From contig CACGHD010000009.1 of NCBI GenBank assembly GCA_902572825.1, positions 1 to 51,800 of the forward strand: a DNA stretch of 51,800 nt, given 5' to 3'. The stretch is from an uncultured Prochlorococcus sp. GTDB lineage: Bacteria > Cyanobacteriota > Cyanobacteriia > PCC-6307 > Cyanobiaceae. Under the pieces are notes generated by a model. It searched no databases. It was not told where the DNA came from and worked only from the letters and a program-made list of their open reading frames with translations. This document shows, one piece after another, positions 25,454 through 35,174 of this stretch (positions are counted from its first letter, which is position 1; the number at the start of each line of letters is the position of its first letter). Made by a program: the position numbers and the translations under genes.

Positions 25454-26398
25454 ATGAATAAAAATAATTATGAAATAACAATAATTGGTCTTGGGAATAT
25501 AGGGTTAAGATACTTAGAAGGCATTTTGAAGATAAGGTACGTAAAAACAATTAATTTGATTGAAAAGGATCTTCATTTTTTAGAAAAAAAATTACTAAAT
25601 TTTTCAACAAAAGATCGCATAATTTATAAAGAAGAATTAATTACAAATAGAATTATAAATTCTGATTTAATAATCGTATCTACCCCTTCAAAAGAAAGGT
25701 TTGAAGTTTGTGAAAAATTGATCAATGTTGGTTATCTTGGTGATTTGCTTCTTGAAAAATTTTTATTTCCTAATCTTAATACTTTAGAAAAAGCAGAAAA
25801 TTTGTTTAAAACTTATCCCTCCAAAATTTACGTTAATCAGTGGATGCGTAAGACATTTATATCTAATATTTTGAATCAAAAAGATATAAATACTATATCG
25901 ATTCAAGGGGATAATCTAGGGCTATTATGCAACTCTGTTCATTTTATTGATTTAGTAATTGAAAGATTAAAAATAAATGATTTTAAGATTGATTCACAAA
26001 AATCCCAAATCAAAAAGATATTTAAAACAAAAAGAAAAGGCTATACAGATATTTGTGGAAGGCTTGGATGGATTAGTGATTTTAATAAATTACAGTTTTC
26101 TTTAGAGGACCATGCGCTAGGTGGAGATAGTAGAAATATTAAGTTCTCAATTAAAAGTAATTTCAAAAATAACGAATATGTTCTTTGTAAAGACTACTTA
26201 ATTAATTTAAGCTCAAAAGAAAAATATAAGATTCCTTATCTCTCAGAACATTCTAAAGATACAATAATTAAAATTCTTAATAAGGATGATCCTGTCATAC
26301 CTAATTTTAATAGATCATTAACTCATCATAAATTATTATTTAATTCATTATTTTCAATATTAGATTTAGAAGATTATCAAAAAATAATTATTACTTAA
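25454..26398 (+). CDS. Gfo/Idh/MocA-family sugar oxidoreductase
   Basis: A 314-residue NAD(P) oxidoreductase: nucleotide-binding IIGLGNIGLRYLEG (10-23), STPSKERFEVCEKLI as in the second Rossmann half, then LEKF where the usual catalytic EKP stands. CNSVHFIDLVIERL matches the NxxxHxxD active-site helix. The C-terminal domain is an alpha/beta sheet of the GFO type. Likely oxidises or reduces a sugar or nucleotide sugar. It converges with the related gene at 26432, with a 33-base gap between their stops. ATG start. Confidence 0.75.
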   Translation: MNKNNYEITIIGLGNIGLRYLEGILKIRYVKTINLIEKDLHFLEKKLLNFSTKDRIIYKEELITNRIINSDLIIVSTPSKERFEVCEKLINVGYLGDLLLEKFLFPNLNTLEKAENLFKTYPSKIYVNQWMRKTFISNILNQKDINTISIQGDNLGLLCNSVHFIDLVIERLKINDFKIDSQKSQIKKIFKTKRKGYTDICGRLGWISDFNKLQFSLEDHALGGDSRNIKFSIKSNFKNNEYVLCKDYLINLSSKEKYKIPYLSEHSKDTIIKILNKDDPVIPNFNRSLTHHKLLFNSLFSILDLEDYQKIIIT

Positions 26399-26431
26399 AA
26401 TATCAAAAAAACTATTTATAAATTTAATGCT

Positions 26432-27361
26432 TTATTGTTGCAAATTTTTTAGCCACATCATAATTTCCAGAGATTCATTAATATCAGGTAATTGAATTTC
26501 GTTTTTTTTAAAGTTAACTAGATCTTTGCATACCCCTAAAATTCCTGGCTTTTGATATTCCATGCATATTTGCTCTTCAGAAAATGGTTGAGATTTAGGT
26601 TTGTATTCTCTAATGAAATTATTCTTTGTTGGTTCAATAATTTCAAAACTTTTAAAAAATGAGGCATTTTCTATAGGCGAACATTCAATAATTGAATTAT
26701 CTTTTAAATAAAATTTTATACTGAAATTTTCAATATAATCATAGTTACAACTTATGAAAATTTCTTCAACATTTTTACCCTCAGTAAGTATAAATAATGA
26801 ATTACTTCCTAACTTTTTGAAAATAGGTTTTTTTAAACCTCCACATAAATAATATATAAGATCAAAAACATGAATTGAATTATTAATTAGTGAGATGGGT
26901 ATTTGATTCCAAAGTATTTTATTATTTCTTTCTGGTATATTAACTACAATTTTATTTATTAATTTCTTTTTAACTAATCTTTTTATTTTTGGAACCCAAG
27001 AATAATATCTTCTGTTCATTAATACGAAAACGGAATCTTTTGAATCGAAATTATTAATTTCATCAATATTTAAAGAGACAGGTTTTTCTACAGCTATTAG
27101 TTCTGCATTATCTTTAAAATCTTTTATTGAACTTAGATGATGTTGAGTGCTAACACAACTTAAAAGTAGTTTAATATTTAATTTCTTTGCCTTCTCTATA
27201 TGTAACAAGGATGAACTTCCAAATTCATTAAGTGCTTTTTTATAATTTTCAGAATCTTTATTACGGTAAGCCATAAAACATTCTTGGCCTAAATATTTTA
27301 GATGCCTATAGTAAGTTTTAGACATATAACCTGTCCCAATTATTATGGTCTTATCTTTCAT
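26432..27361 (-). CDS. Gfo/Idh/MocA-family oxidoreductase
   Basis: A 309-residue relative of the gene at 25454: IIIGTGYMSKTYYRHLK (N-terminal nucleotide fold), SCVSTQHHLSSI, IAVEKPVSLN with the catalytic EKP lysine, MNRRYYSW, and NNSIHVFDLIYYLCGG with the His helix. Likely a sugar dehydrogenase or reductase in glycan precursor synthesis. Unlike its neighbour it retains EKP. Faces the neighbour tail to tail. ATG 27361 is clear. Confidence 0.78.
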   Translation of the reverse strand: MKDKTIIIGTGYMSKTYYRHLKYLGQECFMAYRNKDSENYKKALNEFGSSSLLHIEKAKKLNIKLLLSCVSTQHHLSSIKDFKDNAELIAVEKPVSLNIDEINNFDSKDSVFVLMNRRYYSWVPKIKRLVKKKLINKIVVNIPERNNKILWNQIPISLINNSIHVFDLIYYLCGGLKKPIFKKLGSNSLFILTEGKNVEEIFISCNYDYIENFSIKFYLKDNSIIECSPIENASFFKSFEIIEPTKNNFIREYKPKSQPFSEEQICMEYQKPGILGVCKDLVNFKKNEIQLPDINESLEIMMWLKNLQQ

Positions 27362-27736
27362 AAATACTTCTATATAAGATACTTATTTAAATTAATTATT
27401 AGTTTACTACGTTATAAATTCCTTGTTATGAAATTCTTTTTATTTTAAATATTATGGAATGTGAAATTAATAATAAAAAAAATCTTCTCACAAAAGTCCT
27501 TCAATTCAGTTTAAAACAAAGTTATTTAGATTTAATAGCTGTTATATAAATTGCTAGTACTAGAAATATATGTAATTTTAATCCAATATTATGAAATAAA
27601 TTAGGTAACTTTTAGAAATAATTTTTTTATTATTATAAAAAGGAAAAGAAAATATATTAAGAATTACTTTTGTCAATCCAAATACCTATTAATCTTATTT
27701 TGATTTTAAGTATTATCGAAATAGATTAATTTTTAT
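27362..27736. other. Intergenic gap, 375 bases, divergent promoters
   Basis: This spacer separates the leftward oxidoreductase from the rightward methyltransferase and must hold promoters for both. It is AT-rich with only very short open runs. I see no RNA gene, repeat or hairpin that stands out. Confidence 0.4.
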
Positions 27737-28564
27737 ATGATGAATTATAAGCAACTTTTTCGATTACCTTTTGACGTCGTAAAAAGAATTACTTCATATA
27801 TCATAAAAGAGATAAACGAATACAGATATCCTTATAAAAAAAGATATAAAAAATTAATTGCTAATTATAAATTATGTGGATTAGATCAGACTAGAGAGAT
27901 TCATTTAAGCTATTTGAATTCTCTTTTAAAGGAATTAGGTTTTCCCTTATATGATGAATCAAATGGAATGTATTCTGAACATCTTATTATTTTTGCTGCT
28001 ATTGCCTCTTCAAATTTTAAAATAAAAAATATTTTGGAAATAGGTACTTACGATGCTAAAACATCTATGATTTTAGCTACTTTATTTCCTGAATCTACAA
28101 TCAGAACTATTGATTTAGAAGATGATAATCCTCTTTTTTTGCAAACCTATGATAGAAATGAAAATGTAGATAAATTCATCAGATTAAGGAATAAACTAAT
28201 TAAAAAGAAAAATAATATAAAATTTATACAATCAAACTCCTTAAGAATTACTCTTATGGAACAATTACCCAAGCAAGATCTTATTTGGGTAGATGGAGCG
28301 CATGGTTATCCTGTAGTTACATCTGACATAACCAATTGTATAAGTTTAATGCACGAAAATACTATTCTAATGTGTGATGATATTTGGAAGAAATCAAGAA
28401 ATAATGATTCTATTTATAAATCTAATGCGGGTTTTCAAACTTTAGAAGCTTTTTCTAAAGCAAGAGTTATAAAAAATATTTATTTGAGAAAAAGAATTGG
28501 TAAAAAATTTAATGGAAACTATAAGTTTATAAGTTTTTCAAGACTAAAAAATAACCAAAAATAA
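27737..28564 (+). CDS. Class I SAM-dependent methyltransferase (Methyltransf_24 type)
   Basis: A 275-residue methyltransferase: ILEIGTYDAKTSMILATLFP (motif I, about 96-115), TIDLEDDNP (acidic loop), LIWVDGAHGYPVVTSDITNC (metal/substrate loop like O-methyltransferases) and ILMCDDIW. Similar enzymes occur in glycan and secondary-metabolite loci. The DGAHGY segment is characteristic. Stands alone, divergent from the oxidoreductase and convergent with the gene at 28611. Two adjacent ATGs (27737, 27740) could both start it. Confidence 0.78.
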   Translation: MMNYKQLFRLPFDVVKRITSYIIKEINEYRYPYKKRYKKLIANYKLCGLDQTREIHLSYLNSLLKELGFPLYDESNGMYSEHLIIFAAIASSNFKIKNILEIGTYDAKTSMILATLFPESTIRTIDLEDDNPLFLQTYDRNENVDKFIRLRNKLIKKKNNIKFIQSNSLRITLMEQLPKQDLIWVDGAHGYPVVTSDITNCISLMHENTILMCDDIWKKSRNNDSIYKSNAGFQTLEAFSKARVIKNIYLRKRIGKKFNGNYKFISFSRLKNNQK

Positions 28565-28610
28565 AAAATTTTTTCTTAATGAATTTATATTAAACAATTC
28601 CAATAGTTTC

Positions 28611-30506
28611 TTAATTGTCTTCTATTAGTGCTAACCAATATCGAAAGTCTTTATTTATGTAAAAACAACTAGAATTATTTCGAAGTAAATCAAAGTTAGA
28701 TTTATATCTTTTTAATGAATTTTCCAAATCTTTTGAACTTGTAATAAATTCTACCCCTTTTTCTTTTCTTAAAGGACTTAAATTTAGTTTGCTTGGATCT
28801 AGCATTGAGATAATATATTTACCTAAAAAGAAGAATTCCAAAGCAACAGTTGTTGTGTTGCTTGTGAAGACACAATCAACTTTATTAATTAATTCTGAAA
28901 TTGATTTATCGGTAATTGTGAATTTAATTTTAGAATTTTCCATATTTATTTTATTATTACCGGGATGCGGTTTGATTATGATTTTGAAATTTTTGTTTAG
29001 ATATTTATTAATCCCCTCCAAAATTTCTAATTGTTTCTTTGTCTGGGAAATATTGTAATCACAAACTACAAGAAGGACTTTTTTAAAATTTGATTGTAAT
29101 TCTTTTTTAAAATTATATTTATTTTTAAAATTTCTTAATTTGTTTAAATACATATATCTTGTCGCTTCTAATTTTATTATTTTGTTTTCTTCTATATTGT
29201 TAAAACTAAAATTTGATTTTGCTAGATCTCCATTTAAGCCAAATTTATCAGGCATAGGAAAGTCAGGGTTTAAAAAGGTTTTAGAAGCAAAATATTTTCT
29301 CAAATCCCAGTAGCTAATATTTGAATGAGCATAGCCTATTATTTCCAATTTTTTATTTATTCTCCATGCTTGAATCATAGAGAATTCCCATGATTGATTT
29401 TCAAACAAGTAAACTAGTTTTGAATCATTATTGTAATTTCTGAAAATACTATCAAAAAGATTAAAATCTAGGCAATTTGAAATTGCAGAAACCCCTTTAA
29501 TAGATTCATTCCATTCATCTTGATAAAGTTCCCATAGATTTAAATAACCTATCTTAGGTATCTTTAGATTAAGTTTAAAGCTTGGCCCTTTTTTACTTAA
29601 CTTTAACCAATCAAATATTGTTTTTAGAACTACATTTAAACTTAAAAAACTATCAATGGTGATGTGAGTTTGGTAGTCATTTGAAACTTCATTAATTAAT
29701 TTAAGTCCATTTGATATATCATTTGTTTTTTTAAAAATGAATTCATTTTTATCAAGATTAACTGGTAAATGTATCCAAGATGATTTAATTTTATTTTTTT
29801 TGAGTGTATTGGTAAGATCTCCCCAATAAGAACTCTTAAAGTTTCCTTTTTTCATCTCATCTTTATCAATATTTAATAAATAGTCAATAAACAAAATATT
29901 TGCTTTAGCTTTTTTAAAATTATTTTTGCCAATATTTATAAAAGGTATAGAGTATTTTAATCTTCTTATTAACCAGACAATTGCTTTCAATCTTTTTGGA
30001 AAAGAATAATAGATTAAAGACCTTATACATATATTTTGAAAATTTTTTTTTATTAAATAGCCTTTAAAAATGAAATCGGCGTTTTTAGAAAATTCCTTTA
30101 GGCACAAATATAATTTTTTATTAGAAGTATACAAACTAATTTCTTTAATAGATTTTTTCCTGGCCCACTCTTGAAATGCTATTAATTTTATTGCTTCATT
30201 AATTTGATAAGAATGCTCATAATTTGACTTTTGGACAAAGTATGATTGCCACCAAGCACTATACTTATCTCGTATTTTTAATTTTTCATATAAAGGAATA
30301 CTATTGATCTTAATATCACCTATTTTATTTATCCAATTTAAATAAATTTTTTTTACCTTATCAGAATCTTCTTCAATGATTTGATTTATAGAAATATAGC
30401 TACTTTGGTCATCAGCAGAATATTGCCCCCAATATATTTTAATTCCATTTATTTGTGCTTTTTCATAAGGAATATTAATCTCGTCAATTATGGTTACTTT
30501 GCTCAA
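28611..30506 (-). CDS. Surface carbohydrate biosynthesis protein, TIGR04326-like
   Basis: A 631-residue soluble protein. Features resembling the TIGR04326 (Leptospira LIC13510) surface-carbohydrate family are KYSAWWQSYFVQKS near residue 80, SWIHLPV, LVYLFENQSWEFSMIQAW, IIGYAHSNISYWDLRKY, and a C-terminal GT-B-like half with IIKPHPGN and VFTSNTTTVALEFFFLGKYII. The last motifs are those of nucleotide-sugar binding in CDP-glycerophosphotransferase-like folds. Probably a glycosyl/phosphosugar transferase or its partner. Family name is from memory. TTG start. Confidence 0.65.
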   Translation of the reverse strand: MSKVTIIDEINIPYEKAQINGIKIYWGQYSADDQSSYISINQIIEEDSDKVKKIYLNWINKIGDIKINSIPLYEKLKIRDKYSAWWQSYFVQKSNYEHSYQINEAIKLIAFQEWARKKSIKEISLYTSNKKLYLCLKEFSKNADFIFKGYLIKKNFQNICIRSLIYYSFPKRLKAIVWLIRRLKYSIPFINIGKNNFKKAKANILFIDYLLNIDKDEMKKGNFKSSYWGDLTNTLKKNKIKSSWIHLPVNLDKNEFIFKKTNDISNGLKLINEVSNDYQTHITIDSFLSLNVVLKTIFDWLKLSKKGPSFKLNLKIPKIGYLNLWELYQDEWNESIKGVSAISNCLDFNLFDSIFRNYNNDSKLVYLFENQSWEFSMIQAWRINKKLEIIGYAHSNISYWDLRKYFASKTFLNPDFPMPDKFGLNGDLAKSNFSFNNIEENKIIKLEATRYMYLNKLRNFKNKYNFKKELQSNFKKVLLVVCDYNISQTKKQLEILEGINKYLNKNFKIIIKPHPGNNKINMENSKIKFTITDKSISELINKVDCVFTSNTTTVALEFFFLGKYIISMLDPSKLNLSPLRKEKGVEFITSSKDLENSLKRYKSNFDLLRNNSSCFYINKDFRYWLALIEDN

Positions 30507-30755
30507 TTATCTAATGCTATTTATCTAAACTTAGCAAAATATCTTTAAAAGATATGGAATTATCATTTAATAAAAATCTGTTTTTCTTGAAAATAAGACT
30601 TTTTACCTGTCTTATTTTTTCACCATAAAATCTTATAAAAATTAAAAATATTTGAATTAAAAAGTTACTTAAAATTTGAAAACTTGTTGTTTACTTATTG
30701 AAAAGTATAATTTAAATTAAATCAGATAAATTAAGGTATATAAATTTTTGAAATT

Positions 30756-31676
30756 ATGAAAAATGTAGATTTTTCTTTTACTGTAATAATTCCTACTTAT
30801 AATCGAATCGAATATTTAAAGCAATCTATTAAATCAGTTAGGCATCAGACATTTAGAAATTGGAAATTGCATATTGTTGATAATTTTTCTACAGACGGAA
30901 CTCAAGAATATCTTAATAATTTAATCAAAGAGGATAATAGAATTATTTATGACAGAGTAAGAAATAATGGGATAATTGCTTTTTCTAGAAACTTTGCCTT
31001 GAAAAAAGCAATGACTGATGCTGTATCATTTTTGGATGATGACGACATTTGGTATAGTAACAAGCTAATGGATGATTATTTGATTTTGAAAGAAAGAGAA
31101 GGCTTGGTTTATTCTAGGGCCCACTCATTTAGTGATCAAAAAGGATTTATAAGAAACTTACCAACTAGAAAATTAAACCATAAAAATGATATATATCAAC
31201 TTTTACATTATGGAAATTTATTTACAACATCAACAATTAGTTTTTCTTTAAATGAAAAGACTAGATATTGTTTCTTTAATGAATCAGCTGAATTAAGGAC
31301 TTGGGAGGATTATGAATTATGGGTAAGGCTTTTGAGTAATTGTTCTTTAAAACCCTTTTTTACTGGAAGAATAAGCACTAAATATAGGGTTTCCGAATTT
31401 CAAAATTCATCATATATTCAAGATATTAAGAATACAAATTTATGTTCTAAATTTTTTGTGGAACTTTATAACCTTTATAGAATAAAGACAAAAAAAAACT
31501 TACCTTTATGGGCACACTACAACAATATGTATGCTTTTTATTGTTTAAAAAAATATAAAAATTCATTATTGTCTTTATTTTATGTTTCTATTATTTCTTT
31601 AAGAACAATTGATATCCCATTTTTATTTAAATCCCTTGCAAAATATCTTAGTTTGATTCTTAATTTTAAATATTAA
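30756..31676 (+). CDS. Family 2 glycosyltransferase
   Basis: A 306-residue GT2 enzyme: VIIPTYNRIEYLKQSIKSV (9-27), HIVDNFSTDGTQEYL, RNNGIIAFSRNFAL and SFLDDDDIWY with the DxD metal motif, then RTWEDYELWVRLLS with the acceptor-loop ED. Hydrophobic residues at the C-terminus may touch the membrane. First gene of a rightward unit (gap of two bases to the next gene). The preceding 249-base gap should hold the promoter. Sugar and acceptor unknown. Confidence 0.88.
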   Translation: MKNVDFSFTVIIPTYNRIEYLKQSIKSVRHQTFRNWKLHIVDNFSTDGTQEYLNNLIKEDNRIIYDRVRNNGIIAFSRNFALKKAMTDAVSFLDDDDIWYSNKLMDDYLILKEREGLVYSRAHSFSDQKGFIRNLPTRKLNHKNDIYQLLHYGNLFTTSTISFSLNEKTRYCFFNESAELRTWEDYELWVRLLSNCSLKPFFTGRISTKYRVSEFQNSSYIQDIKNTNLCSKFFVELYNLYRIKTKKNLPLWAHYNNMYAFYCLKKYKNSLLSLFYVSIISLRTIDIPFLFKSLAKYLSLILNFKY

Positions 31677-31678
31677 TA

Positions 31679-32617
31679 ATGAAACATTTATTTAAACCAG
31701 AAATTACAATAATAATTCCTTATTATTTTCAAAAAAAAATTGTAGAGGAAACTTTATCTAAACTTTATAATCAATCTTTGTACTTGAAAAGTTTCGTTGA
31801 AGTTTTAATAGTTGATAGTGATACAGATGCTTTTGATATTTCTATTAAAAAATATAAAACTAAAAATTCATTCTTACAAATAAAGATAATCAATACTACA
31901 AATTCTCTTTCAAGGAAACGTAATAAAGGAATTAATTATGCCAATTCTGATTATTTGGTTTTTTTGGATGATGATGTGATACCAAGTAAGAATTTTATTA
32001 AATCATTTTTGGATATTTCCAAAAATGATGAATTCTTTACTTCATGTTTAGTTGATTTTGATGAGCCTAAGAATGCATATTTGTATTACAGAAAAAGAAA
32101 GGAAAATTCTGTTAAATTGAGTAACTTTAATGCAGAAGTTATTAATCCAGTTTATTGCTCAGCTATGGCTTTTGGGGCAAATAAAAAATTGATAATAAAC
32201 AATAATCAATTTTTTGATGAGAATTTTAAAGGATATGGTTGGGAAGATGTTGATTTTTTTATTCAAGCTGAAAAAAAAGGAATAAAATTAAATTTTGGCA
32301 ACATAGATGTCACCCATCGAGAATTAAGTAATTACAAAAAATATTTTAAAAAACAAATTCTAATGGGAAGCTGGTATGAATATTTCCTGGGGAAACATCC
32401 TAAATATGCAAAAAAAATTAAAATTTATATTCTTTATAAATTTAAGAATTTATTTAAATTATTTTTACCAATTTTAATTATTTTTTTTAAATTACTTGAA
32501 ATATTGTTTAAATTTAAAATGCCATTTAACTTTATTAGTTATTATCTTTTCGAAATATACTTTAAATATGCAAATATATTAGGTATGCTTTCTGATCCAA
32601 TTAAATATGAATATTAA
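31679..32617 (+). CDS. Family 2 glycosyltransferase with C-terminal membrane segment
   Basis: A 312-residue GT2 enzyme: IIIPYYFQKKIVEETLSKL, VLIVDSD, SLSRKRNKGINYANSDYLVF, then LDDDV as the metal motif, CSAMAFGANKKLI and GYGWEDVDFFIQAEKKGI as the C-terminal acceptor motif (ED). A hydrophobic stretch follows residue 255. It starts two bases after its neighbour's stop and its own end overlaps the next gene by 11 bases. Role: adds one sugar to a lipid-linked oligosaccharide. Confidence 0.86.
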   Translation: MKHLFKPEITIIIPYYFQKKIVEETLSKLYNQSLYLKSFVEVLIVDSDTDAFDISIKKYKTKNSFLQIKIINTTNSLSRKRNKGINYANSDYLVFLDDDVIPSKNFIKSFLDISKNDEFFTSCLVDFDEPKNAYLYYRKRKENSVKLSNFNAEVINPVYCSAMAFGANKKLIINNNQFFDENFKGYGWEDVDFFIQAEKKGIKLNFGNIDVTHRELSNYKKYFKKQILMGSWYEYFLGKHPKYAKKIKIYILYKFKNLFKLFLPILIIFFKLLEILFKFKMPFNFISYYLFEIYFKYANILGMLSDPIKYEY

Positions 32618-33938
32618 TTTAATAAGAATATCAGAAATTGTATTCCCAATGTTGCTCTTTTCTCCAGGATTAAGGGGCCTAGGCCTATTTTATTATTTAT
32701 TTCTTGGAGCTTCATTTATTTTTTCTATACCCTTAATATCATCTTCATATTTAAAAATTTTTAAATCTAACTTTTTAACAATATTAGTTATTTTTTATAT
32801 TATTACAGGGATAGGTTTAATATCTAGCTTCGATGAATATAATCTTTTTTCAATTTTATTTTCTTTAAGTAGAATTTCATTATGCATAATTTTTGTTTTT
32901 CTTTTTAATAGTTATAAAAATAAATTAAATACAAATAAAATTACTAAATATTATTTAATTGCTACTTTTATAGCTTCTTCATTCATTTATATCCAATATT
33001 TTATAGGCCCAATTGATTTCTTTTCAGAACCATTTTCTATGAGAACAGGACTGCCAAGATTTTCAACTACTTCTGGTAGTACAAATATTTATTCTGTATC
33101 AGTTGCATTTTCTATTTTAATGTCAACATTTATAAAAGATAGGATTAATTTTTTTAGGAGTTCTATCGTTTTAATTATTTATCAATTATTTATTTTAGGA
33201 GCAGCATTCACTAATCTTACAAGATCGGGAATGGTTGCAAGTGTTGGAGCTTTTTTATTCGCAAGAATTTATTTATTTTTTAAAAAATTAAATCCAAAAT
33301 TTTTTGAAGATATATTTATCATTCCATTAAGATTCAAATTTTTTAACTTTAAATTAAAAGTAAGTCAATTGTTAGGATCCATTTTTATTGGAATAACTTT
33401 TGTTACATTTTCTGAAATGGCCTTGAGATATTTTAGGACAATGCTTTTTTTCTTAACTGATGATAAACAATTGTTAATACGTTACTCTGATGCAACTTTT
33501 GAAACAGGAAATATTGGTGATGATATGGCTAACAGATTAGTTTGGTTTGATCCTCAATTTTTTTCTTCTTTATTAGATCAACCTCTCAATATTATTTTTG
33601 GAGGAGGTAGTAAATATTTTGGCGGTACTATTGGTATTCCAAGAGGATACGCACATAATATGTTTATTGATATTTTTCAAGCTCAAGGATTTTTGGGTTT
33701 TCTCCTTTTCCTTTTTTTATTAATAAATCTTTTCAATAAAAGCCAAAACTCTAATTTATTTAAATTGAACTTATCATTTGAGATTAGATCATTATCAATC
33801 ATCTTGCTTTTTATTTTTTTATGTACTCATAATTCAGGAATTATTTTTCACCCTCTTACAGTTTTCCCGTTGCTTTTCGTTCAAGATTTTTTACAATCAT
33901 TAAAGGTTTCTGAGAAAAAAAAAGAATTACTTCCTTAA
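32607..33938 (+). CDS. O-antigen polymerase/ligase family membrane protein
   Basis: A 443-residue polytopic protein with about twelve hydrophobic segments. Family (Wzy_C) signs are AFTNLTRSGMVASVGAFLFA in a mid-protein helix and GYAHNMFIDIFQAQGFLGFL, whose His and downstream glycine match the periplasmic-loop motif of WaaL/Wzy proteins. Large outer loops lie around 285-340. It either joins glycan to lipid A core or polymerises repeats. ATG is inside the end of the GT2 gene; wecB follows after 40 bases. Confidence 0.8.
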   Translation: MNINLIRISEIVFPMLLFSPGLRGLGLFYYLFLGASFIFSIPLISSSYLKIFKSNFLTILVIFYIITGIGLISSFDEYNLFSILFSLSRISLCIIFVFLFNSYKNKLNTNKITKYYLIATFIASSFIYIQYFIGPIDFFSEPFSMRTGLPRFSTTSGSTNIYSVSVAFSILMSTFIKDRINFFRSSIVLIIYQLFILGAAFTNLTRSGMVASVGAFLFARIYLFFKKLNPKFFEDIFIIPLRFKFFNFKLKVSQLLGSIFIGITFVTFSEMALRYFRTMLFFLTDDKQLLIRYSDATFETGNIGDDMANRLVWFDPQFFSSLLDQPLNIIFGGGSKYFGGTIGIPRGYAHNMFIDIFQAQGFLGFLLFLFLLINLFNKSQNSNLFKLNLSFEIRSLSIILLFIFLCTHNSGIIFHPLTVFPLLFVQDFLQSLKVSEKKKELLP

Positions 33939-33978
33939 AATATTTCTCATGCGAAATGAATTTAAATAAATTACCTCA

Positions 33979-35112
33979 ATGAAAAATTCTTTTGCCTTAG
34001 TAACCGTAATAATTGGTACACGCCCAGAAGCAATTAAGCTTTCCCCGGTTATTAAAGCGTTCCAGTTAAATAGTTTTTTCAAAGTAAGAGTTGTTTTAAC
34101 GGGACAACATAAGGAGTTAGTTGATGAAGTACTTAATGTTTTTAATATCAAATATGATTTCAATATAAATTTAATGAGTTCGAAACAATCTCTAAATTAT
34201 ATTACAGTTAAAATTTTGGATGGACTTGAAGAAGAATTTGATAAATTCTTGCCAGATTTAGTAATTGTGCAGGGAGATACATCAACAGCATTTGCTGCAG
34301 CCTTGGCATCTTTTTATAAGAAAATATTAGTTGGGCATGTTGAGGCAGGTCTAAGAACTGATAATATTTATGATCCTTTCCCTGAAGAGGTAAATAGAAG
34401 GTTAATTTCTCAAATAGCAGGTTTACATTTCGCGCCAACAAAAACGAGTCTAGAAAATTTAATTAGCTCAAAAGTTCAAGGAGAAATAATTAAAACAGGT
34501 AATACGGTAATCGATGCTTTATTAATTGCTTCTGAAAAAGCAACAAAAAAGAATTTTATAAAAAATTTTGAAATTAAAAATAAATTGATACTTGTTACTG
34601 TTCACCGAAGAGAAAATAGAGGTGAAAAACTCTTAAACATAGCAAATGGTTTGTTAACTTTAGTCTCAAACTATCAAGAAGTAAATTTATTAATTCCCAT
34701 GCACCCCAATCCAGAAGTAAGAGCCCCTTTGAAAAAACTATTAGGTAATCATAAAAGGATTAAACTTTGTGAGCCTTTGAATTACTTAGAAATAGTATCT
34801 GCCATGAAGCATTGTTATTTCATTATTACTGATTCTGGAGGAATACAGGAGGAGGCGCCTGCATTAGGTAAGCCTGTTCTTATAATCAGAAATACTACTG
34901 AAAGACCCGAAGGCATAGAATCAGGGACAGCTAAATTAATAGGCACTGAATCAAAAAAAATTTATGAAGAAGCACGGATTTTATTAACTAATCAAAAGAA
35001 ATATCAAATGATGTCAAAAGCAATTAATCCTTATGGAGATGGAAAAGCTAGTGAAAGAATTGTATCTATATGTTTAAATAAATTAAAAAGAGACAATATT
35101 TTTAAAAATTAA
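33979..35112 (+). CDS. wecB: UDP-N-acetylglucosamine 2-epimerase (non-hydrolysing)
   Basis: WecB/MnaA family, 377 residues: GTRPEAIKLSPVIKAF (13-28), VVLTGQHKE, VQGDTSTAFAAAL, GHVEAGLRT, PFPEEVNRR, TVHRRENRG, PMHPNP and ITDSGGIQEEAPALGKP are all in place. Reaction: UDP-GlcNAc to UDP-ManNAc, a precursor of glycans and possibly of the ManNAc-type substrate of the nonulosonate synthases on the left. Length is normal. It sits between the polymerase/ligase and galE in a rightward unit. Confidence 0.95.
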   Translation: MKNSFALVTVIIGTRPEAIKLSPVIKAFQLNSFFKVRVVLTGQHKELVDEVLNVFNIKYDFNINLMSSKQSLNYITVKILDGLEEEFDKFLPDLVIVQGDTSTAFAAALASFYKKILVGHVEAGLRTDNIYDPFPEEVNRRLISQIAGLHFAPTKTSLENLISSKVQGEIIKTGNTVIDALLIASEKATKKNFIKNFEIKNKLILVTVHRRENRGEKLLNIANGLLTLVSNYQEVNLLIPMHPNPEVRAPLKKLLGNHKRIKLCEPLNYLEIVSAMKHCYFIITDSGGIQEEAPALGKPVLIIRNTTERPEGIESGTAKLIGTESKKIYEEARILLTNQKKYQMMSKAINPYGDGKASERIVSICLNKLKRDNIFKN

Positions 35113-35174
35113 TAATATCTAGATTTAAATTTAAAGCAGAATGTTTGGTTAGAAAATCATTCACCTTAACTATT

